Source: a virus. Taken from it: a stretch of 33,969 bases of DNA. The stretch covers positions 1-33,969 of IMG/VR virus record IMGVR_UViG_3300037156_000294, one strand, 5' to 3'. Below are positions 6,326-13,747 of the stretch, one piece after another; the stretch's first letter is position 1; the number at the start of each line of letters is the position of its first letter. The translations under genes and the position numbers were made by a program. The notes beneath the pieces are model-generated. The model was not told the DNA's origin. It was given only the letters and a program-made list of their open reading frames with translations, and did no database searches.

Positions 6326-7168
6326 CTACTTCTTAAACTCACCTGCTAATTCACCATAGCCAGCAGGAGTTGCTGGTTGCTGCCCCGCATAGAACGACTT
6401 CTCCCGCGCGATGGCATCCTTGATCTCAGTCTGCTTCTCAATCACGATATCGGCCTCCTTATTATTCGTGAGAGGGCGAACCGCTTCGAAACTCATCTGA
6501 TTCCACGAGACAGAGCCGTTCTCCTTACTCTCGCTCGAGAAGTGCGTGAGCACCGCGGGAACTGCCGGACGTGCCTTGCGAGCGTAGTCCATGTACGAGT
6601 ACATAGATGAGCCCCGGATATTGAGCTGCCGAATCTCGTCATCCATGAGCACGTAGAGGATGCGGTTGTCTTCGAGCTTACTCTTCGGTTTGCCCTTCAG
6701 CGACACGCCCGCGTACTCGTCACGGGACTTGAGCTCGGCCGGGGTGCCCCGGTCGATCTCCGCCTTGTCGCGGAACAACGGGATGATTTCATCATCGTTG
6801 TCGTAGACCGGAGACGAAGTGTACGAGCCCGTTGACTCATCGAAATAGCGCAACTGCTTGCGCTGAAATACGATGACACCCTCGATCTCGGTGCCGAGCT
6901 CCTCGGAGGTCCAGACTTGCTTACCTGTCTCGCTGTCGAGTACCGGCTCACCTTCGTCATTCTTCTCTTGCTTCTCGAGCAAGAACGTACCGGCCTCTAT
7001 CAGCACCTTCATCGCCTTTCCTTTGCCCTCGCAAACATCTTGTGCCTTGAACGCAATACGTGGCAGAAGAGCCCTCGTGAATGAGGCCTCTACCGGAAAG
7101 TCCTCCCTGAGCGCTGCAAGCTTCGCTTCGGAGAGCGGAGTCATGAGCGCGGTTGATTTTGTTGCCAT
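6326..7168 (-). CDS. Hypothetical phage protein (280 aa), possibly DNA-binding
   Basis: Starts MATKSTALMTPLSEAKLAAL. Residues 45-150 are rich in predicted beta strands, with segments such as EGVIVFQRKQLRYFD and YTSSPVYDNDDEIIPLF. The C-terminus (residues 225-280) is helical and charged. Placed between a Cas4-like nuclease and an exonuclease and helicase, a single-stranded DNA-binding or recombination role is tempting, but I do not recognise the family. It is the first full gene after the box at 7381-7393 and has a leader of about 210 nt. Confidence 0.65.
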   Translation of the reverse strand: MATKSTALMTPLSEAKLAALREDFPVEASFTRALLPRIAFKAQDVCEGKGKAMKVLIEAGTFLLEKQEKNDEGEPVLDSETGKQVWTSEELGTEIEGVIVFQRKQLRYFDESTGSYTSSPVYDNDDEIIPLFRDKAEIDRGTPAELKSRDEYAGVSLKGKPKSKLEDNRILYVLMDDEIRQLNIRGSSMYSYMDYARKARPAVPAVLTHFSSESKENGSVSWNQMSFEAVRPLTNNKEADIVIEKQTEIKDAIAREKSFYAGQQPATPAGYGELAGEFKK

Positions 7169-7380
7169 AGTTATCTTTCGATTATCTTATTAATTATCTC
7201 AGAGCGACCCTTTGAAATGCTCTGAAGGGGAACCAGTAGATATTCAATGTTTTTAGGCTTTGTTACCCTCTTTCACCATTCTTGATGATGACGACGGTTT
7301 TGAATAAAAATGCCTCTACTGTTATCGGTTATACGTCTAAACCGCTATCCCCCTTCAATGCACTTCTTTCAATAGTGTAG
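7169..7380 (-). other. Long structured leader of the 280-aa gene
   Basis: About 210 nt without a convincing gene lie between the promoter-like box and the ATG at 7168. On the minus strand two small hairpins are visible: CGGTT paired with AACCG across a short loop, and CAGAGC paired with GCTCTG some 40 nt before the ATG. Only an 8-codon mini-frame (MVKEGNKA) is present. This differs from the very short leaders elsewhere, so it may regulate the gene. Confidence 0.35.
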
Positions 7381-7393
7381 ATTATCGCATGTC
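7381..7393 (-). promoter_or_regulatory. Promoter-like box (GACATGCGATAAT)
   Basis: Copy of the recurring AACRTGCGATAAT box with one difference. The stop codon of the upstream zinc-protein gene (Asp-Met-Arg-stop) is formed by the box. No -35 is visible. It would start transcription of the segment from the 280-aa gene to the resolvase-like nuclease. Confidence 0.55.
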
Positions 7394-7588
7394 AGGTAGC
7401 AAGGGGGGCTTGTGGATAGTAACTATGACTAATTCCTTTACATTTCTAAAACGTGTCCAATCTTTCTCTCCAATTGAGTGGATCTGTTCCCCTCCGCACT
7501 TACACCGGCGTGTCACGATAATTGAGAGTCCGCGCTTGCTCGGACCGCCTCGATACTTCCATATATGTTTATGCTCTGCTGTTGACAT
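7382..7588 (-). CDS. Small zinc-ribbon-like protein (68 aa)
   Basis: Starts MSTAEHKHIWKYRGG, at an ATG that overlaps the end of the nuclease gene by 20 nt. A Cys/His set is visible: HKH near the N-terminus, RRCKCGGEQIH in the middle. This suggests one small metal site. The last residues, Asp-Met-Arg, and the stop lie in the promoter-like box. A longer start (101 codons) exists upstream but would overlap the nuclease gene by 119 nt, so the short start is preferred. Function unknown. Confidence 0.6.
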   Translation of the reverse strand: MSTAEHKHIWKYRGGPSKRGLSIIVTRRCKCGGEQIHSIGEKDWTRFRNVKELVIVTIHKPPLLPDMR

Positions 7589-8183
7589 ACATTTGCATGG
7601 CTTTAACTGTTTCTTTGATCCGCACACCGAACTCGAGCACTTGTCGCATCGTGCGCTTGGTGTGAAAGACGCGGACGTCTTTTTCATCTATGAGAGAGAT
7701 AGAAAAGTCATTATTTTGCATTGTAGGGAGCCACAAAATATGTACCTTTACATCCTCCGGCTTGATTTTATACATCATGTACATCATGAAAAGATACATA
7801 GAGATTTGTCCATGCTCATCAGCCTTCTTTTGGCTCCACTCATTCGGACCGCGCTTCCCCGTCTTGTATTCGTACATCGCCGGGCCGCCCGGAAACCGCT
7901 TCGGCTCATAGCTGTCCATGAAGCCGATAAGAGGAATCTTACCAATCGTGCATTCAAGCTTGTACTCGAACTCTTTGTAGCGCGGGACCTGCGGCAAGAA
8001 AAGGGGATCACTCGCCAGACGTTCCCCCACAAGCTTGCCGAACTCCATCTCGGCGCTAGGTACATCCTTTTCTGAAAGGATGTACCTCGAGTACCATTGC
8101 TCGGGATCCCAGGAAAATGAACTCAGCGCGCTCCAGCTCAGGGGGCGTTTTTGAAGGAAAGCAATGATATCGAACTTCTTCAT
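7569..8183 (-). CDS. Cas4/RecB-like PD-(D/E)XK nuclease (204 aa)
   Basis: Predicted DNA exonuclease of the RecB/Cas4 group common in phage recombination modules. Visible features: FGKLVGERL near residues 48-56, LIGFMDSYEP with D90, MYEYKTGK with E105 and K107 (the ExK of the active site), and DEHGQISMYLF with Q126 (a QxxxY-like motif). No terminal Cys cluster is seen, so an iron-sulfur centre is not supported. The start at 8183 is chosen because its ATG overlaps the upstream stop (ATGA at 8180-8183). An ATG at 8222 is also in frame but less likely. Confidence 0.78.
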   Translation of the reverse strand: MKKFDIIAFLQKRPLSWSALSSFSWDPEQWYSRYILSEKDVPSAEMEFGKLVGERLASDPLFLPQVPRYKEFEYKLECTIGKIPLIGFMDSYEPKRFPGGPAMYEYKTGKRGPNEWSQKKADEHGQISMYLFMMYMMYKIKPEDVKVHILWLPTMQNNDFSISLIDEKDVRVFHTKRTMRQVLEFGVRIKETVKAMQMYVNSRA

Positions 8184-8449
8184 GAGAATAAAGAGCGCAC
8201 CCACTCTAGGAACCGCTTCCAATGCGATAGATTTGAGGCAGGCGAGGACTTTGGTGGGGACATGAGTATTGAGGCATTACCGCCAGAGAGAGGGGCTGGA
8301 GCCACATACATACTTGCAGGAGCATGTGCTCTAGTCCTCGCCGCACGACGCATGGACCAATTGAAGCTCGAGAACACGGGGGTATGCTCGCCCCTCTCTT
8401 TCTTCGAAAGGAGTAAACGCGCAAGATGAAGTTTTTGTGAGTGGGTCAT
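8180..8449 (-). CDS. Small basic Ser/Arg-rich protein (89 aa)
   Basis: Starts MTHSQKLHLARLLLSKKERG. It is joined to both neighbours by ATGA overlaps (8446-8449 and 8180-8183), which is strong evidence that this frame rather than the overlapping frames is used. The N-terminal 20 residues look helical. The middle is rich in Ala, Pro, Ser and Arg and probably unstructured. No family recognised. Confidence 0.6.
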   Translation of the reverse strand: MTHSQKLHLARLLLSKKERGEHTPVFSSFNWSMRRAARTRAHAPASMYVAPAPLSGGNASILMSPPKSSPASNLSHWKRFLEWVRSLFS

Positions 8450-9039
8450 ATATTAAATACATTCATCGATCTAACTCGCAACGCCTCCAATCCATGGGCT
8501 TCGAGTTGTCTGATTCTTTCCCGTGTAACTCCCATATGCCTCCCTGTCTCATCGAGAGTATGGGAAATACCATCGTCCAATCCATGCCTGAAACATAAAA
8601 CATTAAATTCCCTCGGGCGAAGAAATCCTCGATCAAGAGCTTTTTGTAGTGTCTTTTTCATTAGTCCAAGTTCGAGTTCTATATGAGGATCAGCAGGAGC
8701 CTCAAGAAGAGGTAACTCAGGAACATCTCCAATCCTCAAATCTGAAGAAGCAATAGTTTTCTCTTTTAAGATATCATCCATCTCACCCCAATTTTTACTG
8801 AATTGAAGAATTTTTTTCGTAAAAATTTCATCAGGATCAACACGGAAAAACTTCGAAATCTTCTCTATCTCATCATCCCAAGGAGCCCGGCGACACTGTT
8901 CAATAAGACTATAACGAGTCGAATTGATTTTCAATTTATCTGCACACTCTTTCTGAGTCAGCCCACGAGTCTCTCGAAGTTGTACGAGGGTAGCCAAATG
9001 CGCACGTATTTTTAAAGTGACTTCAGGTTCTTTTTTCAT
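8446..9039 (-). CDS. XRE helix-turn-helix fused to sigma-70 region 4 (197 aa)
   Basis: Residues about 15-70 are a Cro/CI-type HTH (QLRETRGLTQKECADKL, then INSTRYSLIE). Residues about 145-190 match sigma-70 region 4: LRPREFNVLCFRHGLDD, then HTLDETGRHMGVTRERIRQ and LEALR, the -35-binding helix-turn-helix. Regions 2 and 3 are missing, so it is not a complete sigma factor. It may redirect host RNA polymerase or act as a repressor-activator of phage promoters. The start at 9039 is preferred over 9075 because it overlaps the stop of the 47-aa gene (9036-9039) and has GGAG 8 nt upstream. Confidence 0.85.
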   Translation of the reverse strand: MKKEPEVTLKIRAHLATLVQLRETRGLTQKECADKLKINSTRYSLIEQCRRAPWDDEIEKISKFFRVDPDEIFTKKILQFSKNWGEMDDILKEKTIASSDLRIGDVPELPLLEAPADPHIELELGLMKKTLQKALDRGFLRPREFNVLCFRHGLDDGISHTLDETGRHMGVTRERIRQLEAHGLEALRVRSMNVFNI

Positions 9040-9179
9040 GTTTTTTCTCCATCTAAGCAGGCTTGAAGATAACAAAGTAATGTACGCAATTCTTTAAACC
9101 CAGTATGTCTATCACTCGTTTGAGCGATTTCATACTGGTTCAATAACATCCTCAATTTCTTTATTTGTACAGGAGTCAT
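9036..9179 (-). CDS. Small helical protein (47 aa)
   Basis: Starts MTPVQIKKLRMLLNQYEI and ends LQACLDGEKT. It is almost wholly helical and slightly basic. Both ends are ATGA overlaps (9176-9179 upstream, 9036-9039 with the sigma-like gene), so it is coupled to the regulator and may act with it. No family recognised. Confidence 0.6.
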   Translation of the reverse strand: MTPVQIKKLRMLLNQYEIAQTSDRHTGFKELRTLLCYLQACLDGEKT

Positions 9180-9547
9180 ACCATACAACTATGAATAAGC
9201 TTCCAACACGCTTCGCCGAACGTGAGCGAGGTGTCGGGTGTGGTGTCCGGGCGCAAGGGGCGGGACTCTTCAGTACGTGCCCATGCGACGAGCTCCTCAC
9301 GCTCGCTCCGCTGTATGCGAAGCATGGCGAGGTAGGATACGGTTTCGTAGTAGTTGATGAGGTTGGGGATCATGTTTTCAGTAGGAGTGAATGAGGGCGT
9401 GTCCCAGTCTTCTTGAGGAAGAATCATACGCCCTCGGCTGGAAGTTTCAGATAGTTCTGAAGAACGTGTATGAGGAGTTGAATCAGCAGACACATTGTGC
9501 AGCTTTCTCCCGCGCGTACTTCCAGCCGATGACGTGTGATTTTTCAT
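9176..9547 (-). CDS. Hypothetical Ser/Thr-rich protein (123 aa)
   Basis: Residues 1-45 are low-complexity and rich in Ser, Thr and Arg (MKNHTSSAGSTRGRK), probably disordered. Residues 55-123 are more ordered and helical (NLINYYETVSYLAMLRIQ). It overlaps both neighbours by ATGA. No family recognised. Confidence 0.6.
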   Translation of the reverse strand: MKNHTSSAGSTRGRKLHNVSADSTPHTRSSELSETSSRGRMILPQEDWDTPSFTPTENMIPNLINYYETVSYLAMLRIQRSEREELVAWARTEESRPLRPDTTPDTSLTFGEACWKLIHSCMV

Positions 9548-9735
9548 GATAGTCGTTTTATGGGATTACAGTGATGTGTGTGCCACCAGACCAATTTGTT
9601 GCCACTAGTAACGGTTGCGAAGATAATATTGTAATCGGTGGTGAATGGTTTATCGCAATTAATACATTTGCGTTCCTTGATGTGTTTCAAGTCTGCCGGT
9701 GTCGGCTCTTCGTCATCTACGGATATTATTTCCAC
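9544..9735 (-). CDS. Small zinc-finger-like protein, GTG start (63 aa)
   Basis: Starts GTG-GAA-ATA (MEIISVDDEEPTPADL). Cys and His residues form a likely metal site: KCINCDKPF near residues 23-31 and WHTHHCNP near residues 50-57. The start lies 13 nt after the GATAAT of the box at 9749-9761. The stop overlaps the next ATG. No family recognised. Confidence 0.58.
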   Translation of the reverse strand: MEIISVDDEEPTPADLKHIKERKCINCDKPFTTDYNIIFATVTSGNKLVWWHTHHCNPIKRLS

Positions 9736-9748
9736 TTAAGGAGTATAT

Positions 9749-9761
9749 ATTATCGCATGTT
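9749..9761 (-). promoter_or_regulatory. Promoter-like box AACATGCGATAAT
   Basis: Perfect copy of the recurring box on the minus strand, in the 67-nt gap between the DCL/DUF3223 gene and the zinc-finger-like gene. Unlike at 2776 and 7381, no upstream gene ends in it. This shows the box is kept without coding pressure. Confidence 0.6.
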
Positions 9762-9802
9762 GGATGTAAATCAGGAGGCTGTGGAAAACTCAAGAATGTG
9801 GC

Positions 9803-10387
9803 TTATATCTTAGGTAATTTCTGGTTCGCTTCTTTGGAAATTCCTCGAAGCGTGGCGATAGAGTCATGGAACGCTACAAACGATTCCGCTAATTTTTCAT
9901 CAATAAAAGACACACCAATTCCATCGTGCGCGTACTGGATATCTTTAGGCTTTTTGAATTGCTTCACGATTTGTCTAAAGGTATTTGGAGGCGCGTGATC
10001 TATATGCGCGCTCCAGCGTGTGAGTGCAGAACCATCTATCGGACACGGAAAGGATTCTGGTAATGTTATACGAAATTTTTTTATAGATGGTTCAACCGCC
10101 CGGCGCGCGGCCTTTGAAAAATCGTCCACCTTACGCCCAAAACAGGCATTGAATGAAAAATCGATAAAAGTATTGTCATTACGGTGAATATAAAAGCATC
10201 GCGTGCCATAGTCTCCATTCCCCACAGAAAAATAGTGTACGCCTGTACCAATTTTCTCTTTAACATTCGGATGATTTTGCAGGAGAGCGTAGAGAATATT
10301 GAAATGCTCTTGCGACACACGAGCGCCGAGCTCGTAAGAGTGAAGTATCGCCCGGATGTCGTCAGCTTTATACTCCATATCCATCAT
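9803..10387 (-). CDS. DCL/DUF3223-domain protein (194 aa)
   Basis: Residues 18-90 match the DCL (DUF3223) pattern: YELGARVSQEHFNILYALL, NHPNVKEKIG, then YGTRCFYIHRNDNTFIDFS. The C-terminal half (residues 100-190) contains FPCPIDGSALTRWSAHIDH and looks like a separate alpha/beta part. The domain is found in plant rRNA-processing proteins and in phages; its phage role is unknown to me. It overlaps the helicase gene end by 20 nt. Alternative ATGs at 10384 and 10378 are in frame. Confidence 0.68.
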   Translation of the reverse strand: MMDMEYKADDIRAILHSYELGARVSQEHFNILYALLQNHPNVKEKIGTGVHYFSVGNGDYGTRCFYIHRNDNTFIDFSFNACFGRKVDDFSKAARRAVEPSIKKFRITLPESFPCPIDGSALTRWSAHIDHAPPNTFRQIVKQFKKPKDIQYAHDGIGVSFIDEKLAESFVAFHDSIATLRGISKEANQKLPKI

Positions 10388-11915
10388 CCCATTTCTTCTT
10401 CTGTAGCCCTACATAGTGTCGGAAGTTATCATCACGTATCTGTTTAATCTTTCCTGTCTCTTCTGCAAAACGTGAGAGCTCACGGCGGAAGGTGTGGATG
10501 GAGGGGGAAGGAAGACCTGATTCATCACAAAACTTTCTAAAGCCCCATCCTTGAGTTTCTCCTCGTTGTGAAGCGCCATATAAATCTTCTGATGTAAGTT
10601 TTTCATCATAGTCTGCCAAAAAATCATACTCACGTTCGAGAAAAGCATAGGTGGAATTGTTCTCAAGCGTATTTGCGTGTATATCTTCAGCCGACTGTTC
10701 GTTCATAGAGAACACTCCAGTGAATAATTTGGTACCGGCGATGGCCCAGTTGAGAATACCGGATGCTTCTTTCTCGAGCAGTACTTCTTCATAGCGATCG
10801 ATGCGCTCTACCTCCGGTATCTGGTAGCGGAACGGTATGGAAATCATGCGGTGGCGCATACCCTGCGCATCTTGGAACCGTGGGAGATCGTTACAGGCCA
10901 CAATAAATTTCGTCGTAATTTTGTAGAGGAACGATGGTTTGAACTTTGGATTTACCTCTACAATTCCTTCGGCGCTCATCGACGTGAATCGGGACGAGTC
11001 AATGAATTTGGATGAAATTTCGTCAGCAATGTTTATCTGCTTGCCAATGAGTGAGGTGAGAATAGATGTGTTGTCGCTCGATAATTGTTGCAAAGTGAGC
11101 GTTGAAATATTCTCGAGCCCAATGAGCCCGCCAAGAATCTTTGCTGTTGTCGATTTTCCATTACGTGCCGTCTCACCATAGAGATAAAACACTTTATGTT
11201 TCGGATTTCCATCCATAATACAGTAGCCGAACATTTCTTGGAGCATGAGCGCGGTGGTTTGGTTTCCTTTTGTTATGGTGTCGATGAATTTCAGAAACTC
11301 TGGTGCTTCAGCGGTCGGATCATAATCGTAGGGTACTTGCCCCACTGAGAAATAGTCCGGGGTATGAGGGAGAAGCTCGAATGTCTTCATGTCGAGCAAG
11401 CCGTTACGTAGGTTGAGATACCACTTCCTCTTCTCGATATCTTTATCAGAGAAATGCCTGGAAGGGATTTGAGATAGGCGCGAGACGATGCGGATTTGTG
11501 TATCTTTCACTTTCCGGCTCGAGGTTCGGTGGTCGAAGAGATTGTATCGAGCGAAGCAGTCGTCGATTAAATTGTATACCTGTGCATCATAAAGGGGGAG
11601 ATACACTCCGTCTTTATAAGTATGAAATGTGGAGCTCTCTCCCCGATTGAGAATGACAATATTCGGGTTGTCTGCAATAAATTTCTCGTCTATTTTTGCA
11701 AAAAGTGCATCGCGTTCAGCAGCGCCTCCTGTAAGAGCAATTGAAATTGATTTCGCTTTTGCTCGGGTTGCAATATAGGCGTCGATTTCTTCTTTTGTTA
11801 CGTCGTACTCAGGAAGTAAATCATACAATGATTCGACAGGGGCCTTATCATACACAAGAACGCGCGTAGCTTTTGAATAAAATTTCACCTTCGGTAGTTT
11901 TTCTTTTGTCTTCAT
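10368..11915 (-). CDS. D5/P4-like replicative helicase, SF3 (515 aa)
   Basis: Predicted hexameric replication helicase. The D5 N-terminal part lies around residues 85-215 (KRKWYLNLRNGLLDMKT, DYFSVGQVPYDYDP). The SF3 ATPase follows with Walker A GETARNGKST at 247-256, a B-like segment QINIADEIS, and sensor KFIVACNDLPRF. The C-terminus (about 430-515) resembles a winged helix. With the PrimPol just upstream it forms the classic primase-helicase pair, here as two proteins. The start overlaps the PrimPol stop (ATGA at 11912-11915). Confidence 0.9.
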   Translation of the reverse strand: MKTKEKLPKVKFYSKATRVLVYDKAPVESLYDLLPEYDVTKEEIDAYIATRAKAKSISIALTGGAAERDALFAKIDEKFIADNPNIVILNRGESSTFHTYKDGVYLPLYDAQVYNLIDDCFARYNLFDHRTSSRKVKDTQIRIVSRLSQIPSRHFSDKDIEKRKWYLNLRNGLLDMKTFELLPHTPDYFSVGQVPYDYDPTAEAPEFLKFIDTITKGNQTTALMLQEMFGYCIMDGNPKHKVFYLYGETARNGKSTTAKILGGLIGLENISTLTLQQLSSDNTSILTSLIGKQINIADEISSKFIDSSRFTSMSAEGIVEVNPKFKPSFLYKITTKFIVACNDLPRFQDAQGMRHRMISIPFRYQIPEVERIDRYEEVLLEKEASGILNWAIAGTKLFTGVFSMNEQSAEDIHANTLENNSTYAFLEREYDFLADYDEKLTSEDLYGASQRGETQGWGFRKFCDESGLPSPSIHTFRRELSRFAEETGKIKQIRDDNFRHYVGLQKKKWDDGYGV

Positions 11916-12796
11916 ACAAGGTCGTATACACGCAGATAATTTTCTTTAACCAGATCAACCGCAGCTGCGTGAGGATCACCGCCGTACTTGAGTGCAACAA
12001 GTAGCGAGAATTTGGTATAGCCCTTATTTGGTGTGAGTCCGACGACGCTGGTGGTATAGGGAAAGAATAGATCGTAGCCTTTCCAATTAGTCGAGCCAGA
12101 AATTCCATCACGTTTTCCTGGTCGGCACCAGTATTGAATACCGGAACGGGTGGGTCGGCCGACTGCTTTCCATCCGAGGGATGTGAGTAATTCGCTCCAG
12201 TGGATGAGAGCGTTGAAGATATCGCCGGGCCGTCCCTTCTCTGGATTAGCTACAGGTTGGAATGGAGTGTAGATGGTTGCTTCTTCTTCGGGCTCGAGAG
12301 CTTCGAGGACTTGAATGAGGAGCTCGGTAGGGACTGGGGTGAGTGGTACATCATTGGTTATGGTGTATTTTCCATTAGGAAATGCCGAAGGTGGTGCGAA
12401 GACTATGGCGCCATTTGATTGCACGTCGACTGCATGTAATATGCCGGTGTGTTTTGCTTTCTGGTGATGTGTTGATTTGAGGAGGGGATCATACAAGCAG
12501 TAGAAATGGTATCCGCCGGATGGTGTGCGTATTTCGTACATGCCGAGGTTTTGGAATGGTGTCGGATCGGCACCATTTTTTGTATCGATATCAAATACAA
12601 CGAGATTGGAAATCTCGCCACAGACTATCGCTATATTATCAATTGGGTTTTTAAGCCATTGATTTATTTCTGCCTCACTTGGCTTACGAGTTTGATACTG
12701 TGCCCACTTGGTGAGCACTTTCTTTTCTCTACTTCCAGTAGGAAAAAATGAGTAACCATTTTTCTGATATATATCGAACCATTCTTTTTTGGTCAT
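11912..12796 (-). CDS. PrimPol-type DNA primase/polymerase (294 aa)
   Basis: Archaeo-eukaryotic-type primase domain in about the first 150 residues. Counted from an alternative start at 12805, motif I is VFDIDTKNG (D72, D74), motif II is TPSGGYHFY (94-102), and the third part is DVQSNGAIVFAPPS. The C-terminal half (WCRPGKRDG, GYDLFFPYTT) has the look of the small domain found in many phage primases. I choose the ATG at 12796 (MTKKEWFDIYQ) because it overlaps the HNH stop in ATGA fashion. An ATG at 12805 (MENM) is also possible. Confidence 0.88.
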   Translation of the reverse strand: MTKKEWFDIYQKNGYSFFPTGSREKKVLTKWAQYQTRKPSEAEINQWLKNPIDNIAIVCGEISNLVVFDIDTKNGADPTPFQNLGMYEIRTPSGGYHFYCLYDPLLKSTHHQKAKHTGILHAVDVQSNGAIVFAPPSAFPNGKYTITNDVPLTPVPTELLIQVLEALEPEEEATIYTPFQPVANPEKGRPGDIFNALIHWSELLTSLGWKAVGRPTRSGIQYWCRPGKRDGISGSTNWKGYDLFFPYTTSVVGLTPNKGYTKFSLLVALKYGGDPHAAAVDLVKENYLRVYDLV

Positions 12797-13281
12797 ATTT
12801 TCCATTTTTTGAAAGTAATAATGTCAGAAATAATAGAATGACCGACTCCAAATTTATCAGCTAATTCTTGCTGAGTAATTTTCTGTGTCGTATATAGTTT
12901 TCTAATTTCCGCTACTTTTATCCACGTCAATTTTGCACCTCCCATTTTTTCTCCGCGATAATCGACATAGTTATTACTCAAGAATCCACGCCCTCTTTTT
13001 TCTCTATCATTTACGTTATCTTTAGGAGTACCTAAATAAAGATGATCAGGATTAACACATAATGGATTATCGCATGTGTGACATACGAATTTATCATCAT
13101 CTATGAATCCATTAGCAAGATAAAATGCGTAACGATTAGCTCGTACATTATTCATTTTTCTTCCAATAGAAAATGCCCCATACCCTTTACTTAGGCATGC
13201 AGTCCAATTCCAACACTCACCGCTCTTGTCTATTTTTTTATTAAAACGATCTACGACGTCAGGATCTAAAGAATATTGCAT
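12793..13281 (-). CDS. HNH homing endonuclease with C-terminal HTH (162 aa)
   Basis: HNH_3-type core: CWNW (residues 23-26), RANRYAFYLANG (47-58), VCHTCDNPLCVNPDHL (66-81), LGTPKDN (83-89). The C-terminal 45 residues form a helix-turn-helix (AEIRKLYTTQKITQQELADK) that probably helps recognise DNA. It is A+T-rich and overlaps the primase start by 4-13 nt. A perfect copy of the promoter-like box (13066-13078) lies inside the codons for the CHTCDN motif and may be chance. Confidence 0.85.
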   Translation of the reverse strand: MQYSLDPDVVDRFNKKIDKSGECWNWTACLSKGYGAFSIGRKMNNVRANRYAFYLANGFIDDDKFVCHTCDNPLCVNPDHLYLGTPKDNVNDREKRGRGFLSNNYVDYRGEKMGGAKLTWIKVAEIRKLYTTQKITQQELADKFGVGHSIISDIITFKKWKI

Positions 13282-13359
13282 GGTGTTTCTGTATTCATAG
13301 ATAGAACTATAGCATTTCTGTAAACACCATCATCATTGCACCTGTTGATAACGATAGGG

Positions 13360-13365
13360 TATAAT
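13360..13365 (+). promoter_or_regulatory. Promoter -10 of a short plus-strand RNA
   Basis: TATAAT at 13360-13365, with TTGCAC at 13336-13341 as a partial -35 (18-nt spacer). It faces right, against the surrounding minus-strand genes. Predicted start of transcription is near 13372. Confidence 0.4.
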
Positions 13366-13371
13366 TTAATG

Positions 13372-13445
13372 GCAGGGTGTAAACCTTGTATTCAGAAAGA
13401 AGCCGCCAGTTTTGTAGCGATGCTATGAAAAAGTGCGGTTTTTTT
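13372..13445 (+). ncRNA. Putative short antisense RNA, about 75 nt
   Basis: The region lies between a consensus -10 and a hairpin followed by seven T. It is opposite the leader of the minus-strand replication segment, so an RNA made here would be antisense to that leader. A 19-codon frame (MAGCKPCIQKEAASFVAML, ATG at 13369) overlaps it and ends in the hairpin, so a leader-peptide attenuator is an alternative. No known RNA family is recognised. Confidence 0.4.
13403..13445 (+). terminator. Intrinsic terminator
   Basis: Stem CCGC (13403-13406) with GCGG (13435-13438), an inner TTTT/AAAA stem, and a tip TAGC-GAT-GCTA, followed by TTTTTTT at 13439-13445. The U-tract is on the plus strand only. 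Confidence 0.6.
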
Positions 13446-13450
13446 CTTTG

Positions 13451-13507
13451 TTTATCGCATGTTGTTTTCACGTGAAACCATTTTCCGCCAGCAGTTTATC
13501 GCACGTT
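13451..13507 (-). promoter_or_regulatory. Two promoter-like boxes (GATAAA variants)
   Basis: AACATGCGATAAA at 13451-13463 and AACGTGCGATAAA at 13495-13507, both on the minus strand and 44 bp apart. Both differ from the usual box at the last base. They lie upstream of the HNH-primase-helicase segment and are its best promoter candidates. They could also be paired binding sites near a replication origin. Confidence 0.45.
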
Positions 13508-13561
13508 AAAAATGAAAATGGCTTAGGTACGCCGTTTCGTGGTGCCGTCATGCCAGCCAGT

Positions 13562-13680
13562 AGGGGGGGGGTAGAAGTATATATAGGGGGTATCATATAG
13601 AATATGGGTATATACAATACCCTATATAATTATAATTATCTTTTTATATATATCTGGCAATCTGGCAATAAGGCTTATAT
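13562..13680. other. A+T-rich segment, possible origin region
   Basis: A run of nine G (13563-13571) is followed by about 90 bp that is very rich in A+T, containing a small palindrome (GGGTAT-ATACA-ATACCC) and then two tandem TCTGGCAA units near 13654-13670. No gene is supported here. A+T-rich DNA with short repeats next to replication genes would fit an origin, but no initiator-binding site is recognised. Confidence 0.25.
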
Positions 13681-13747
13681 ACACTCTTATTTGTTGCCAA
13701 ATGCAGAAAATGAGTGATGGCGTGCCAGCGTTTTTGCTGGCGAACGC

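Noticed and set aside
7389-8075. A 228-aa plus-strand frame opposite the Cas4-like nuclease
   Set aside because: Complement of a gene with clear nuclease motifs and coupled starts. The plus-strand translation has no domain.
13307-13551. Two short minus-strand frames, 13468-13551 (27 aa) and 13307-13471 (GTG, 54 aa), joined by a GTGA overlap
   Set aside because: They run through the promoter-like boxes and the plus-strand terminator, and their shared TCDK residues are just the box being translated. No independent support.
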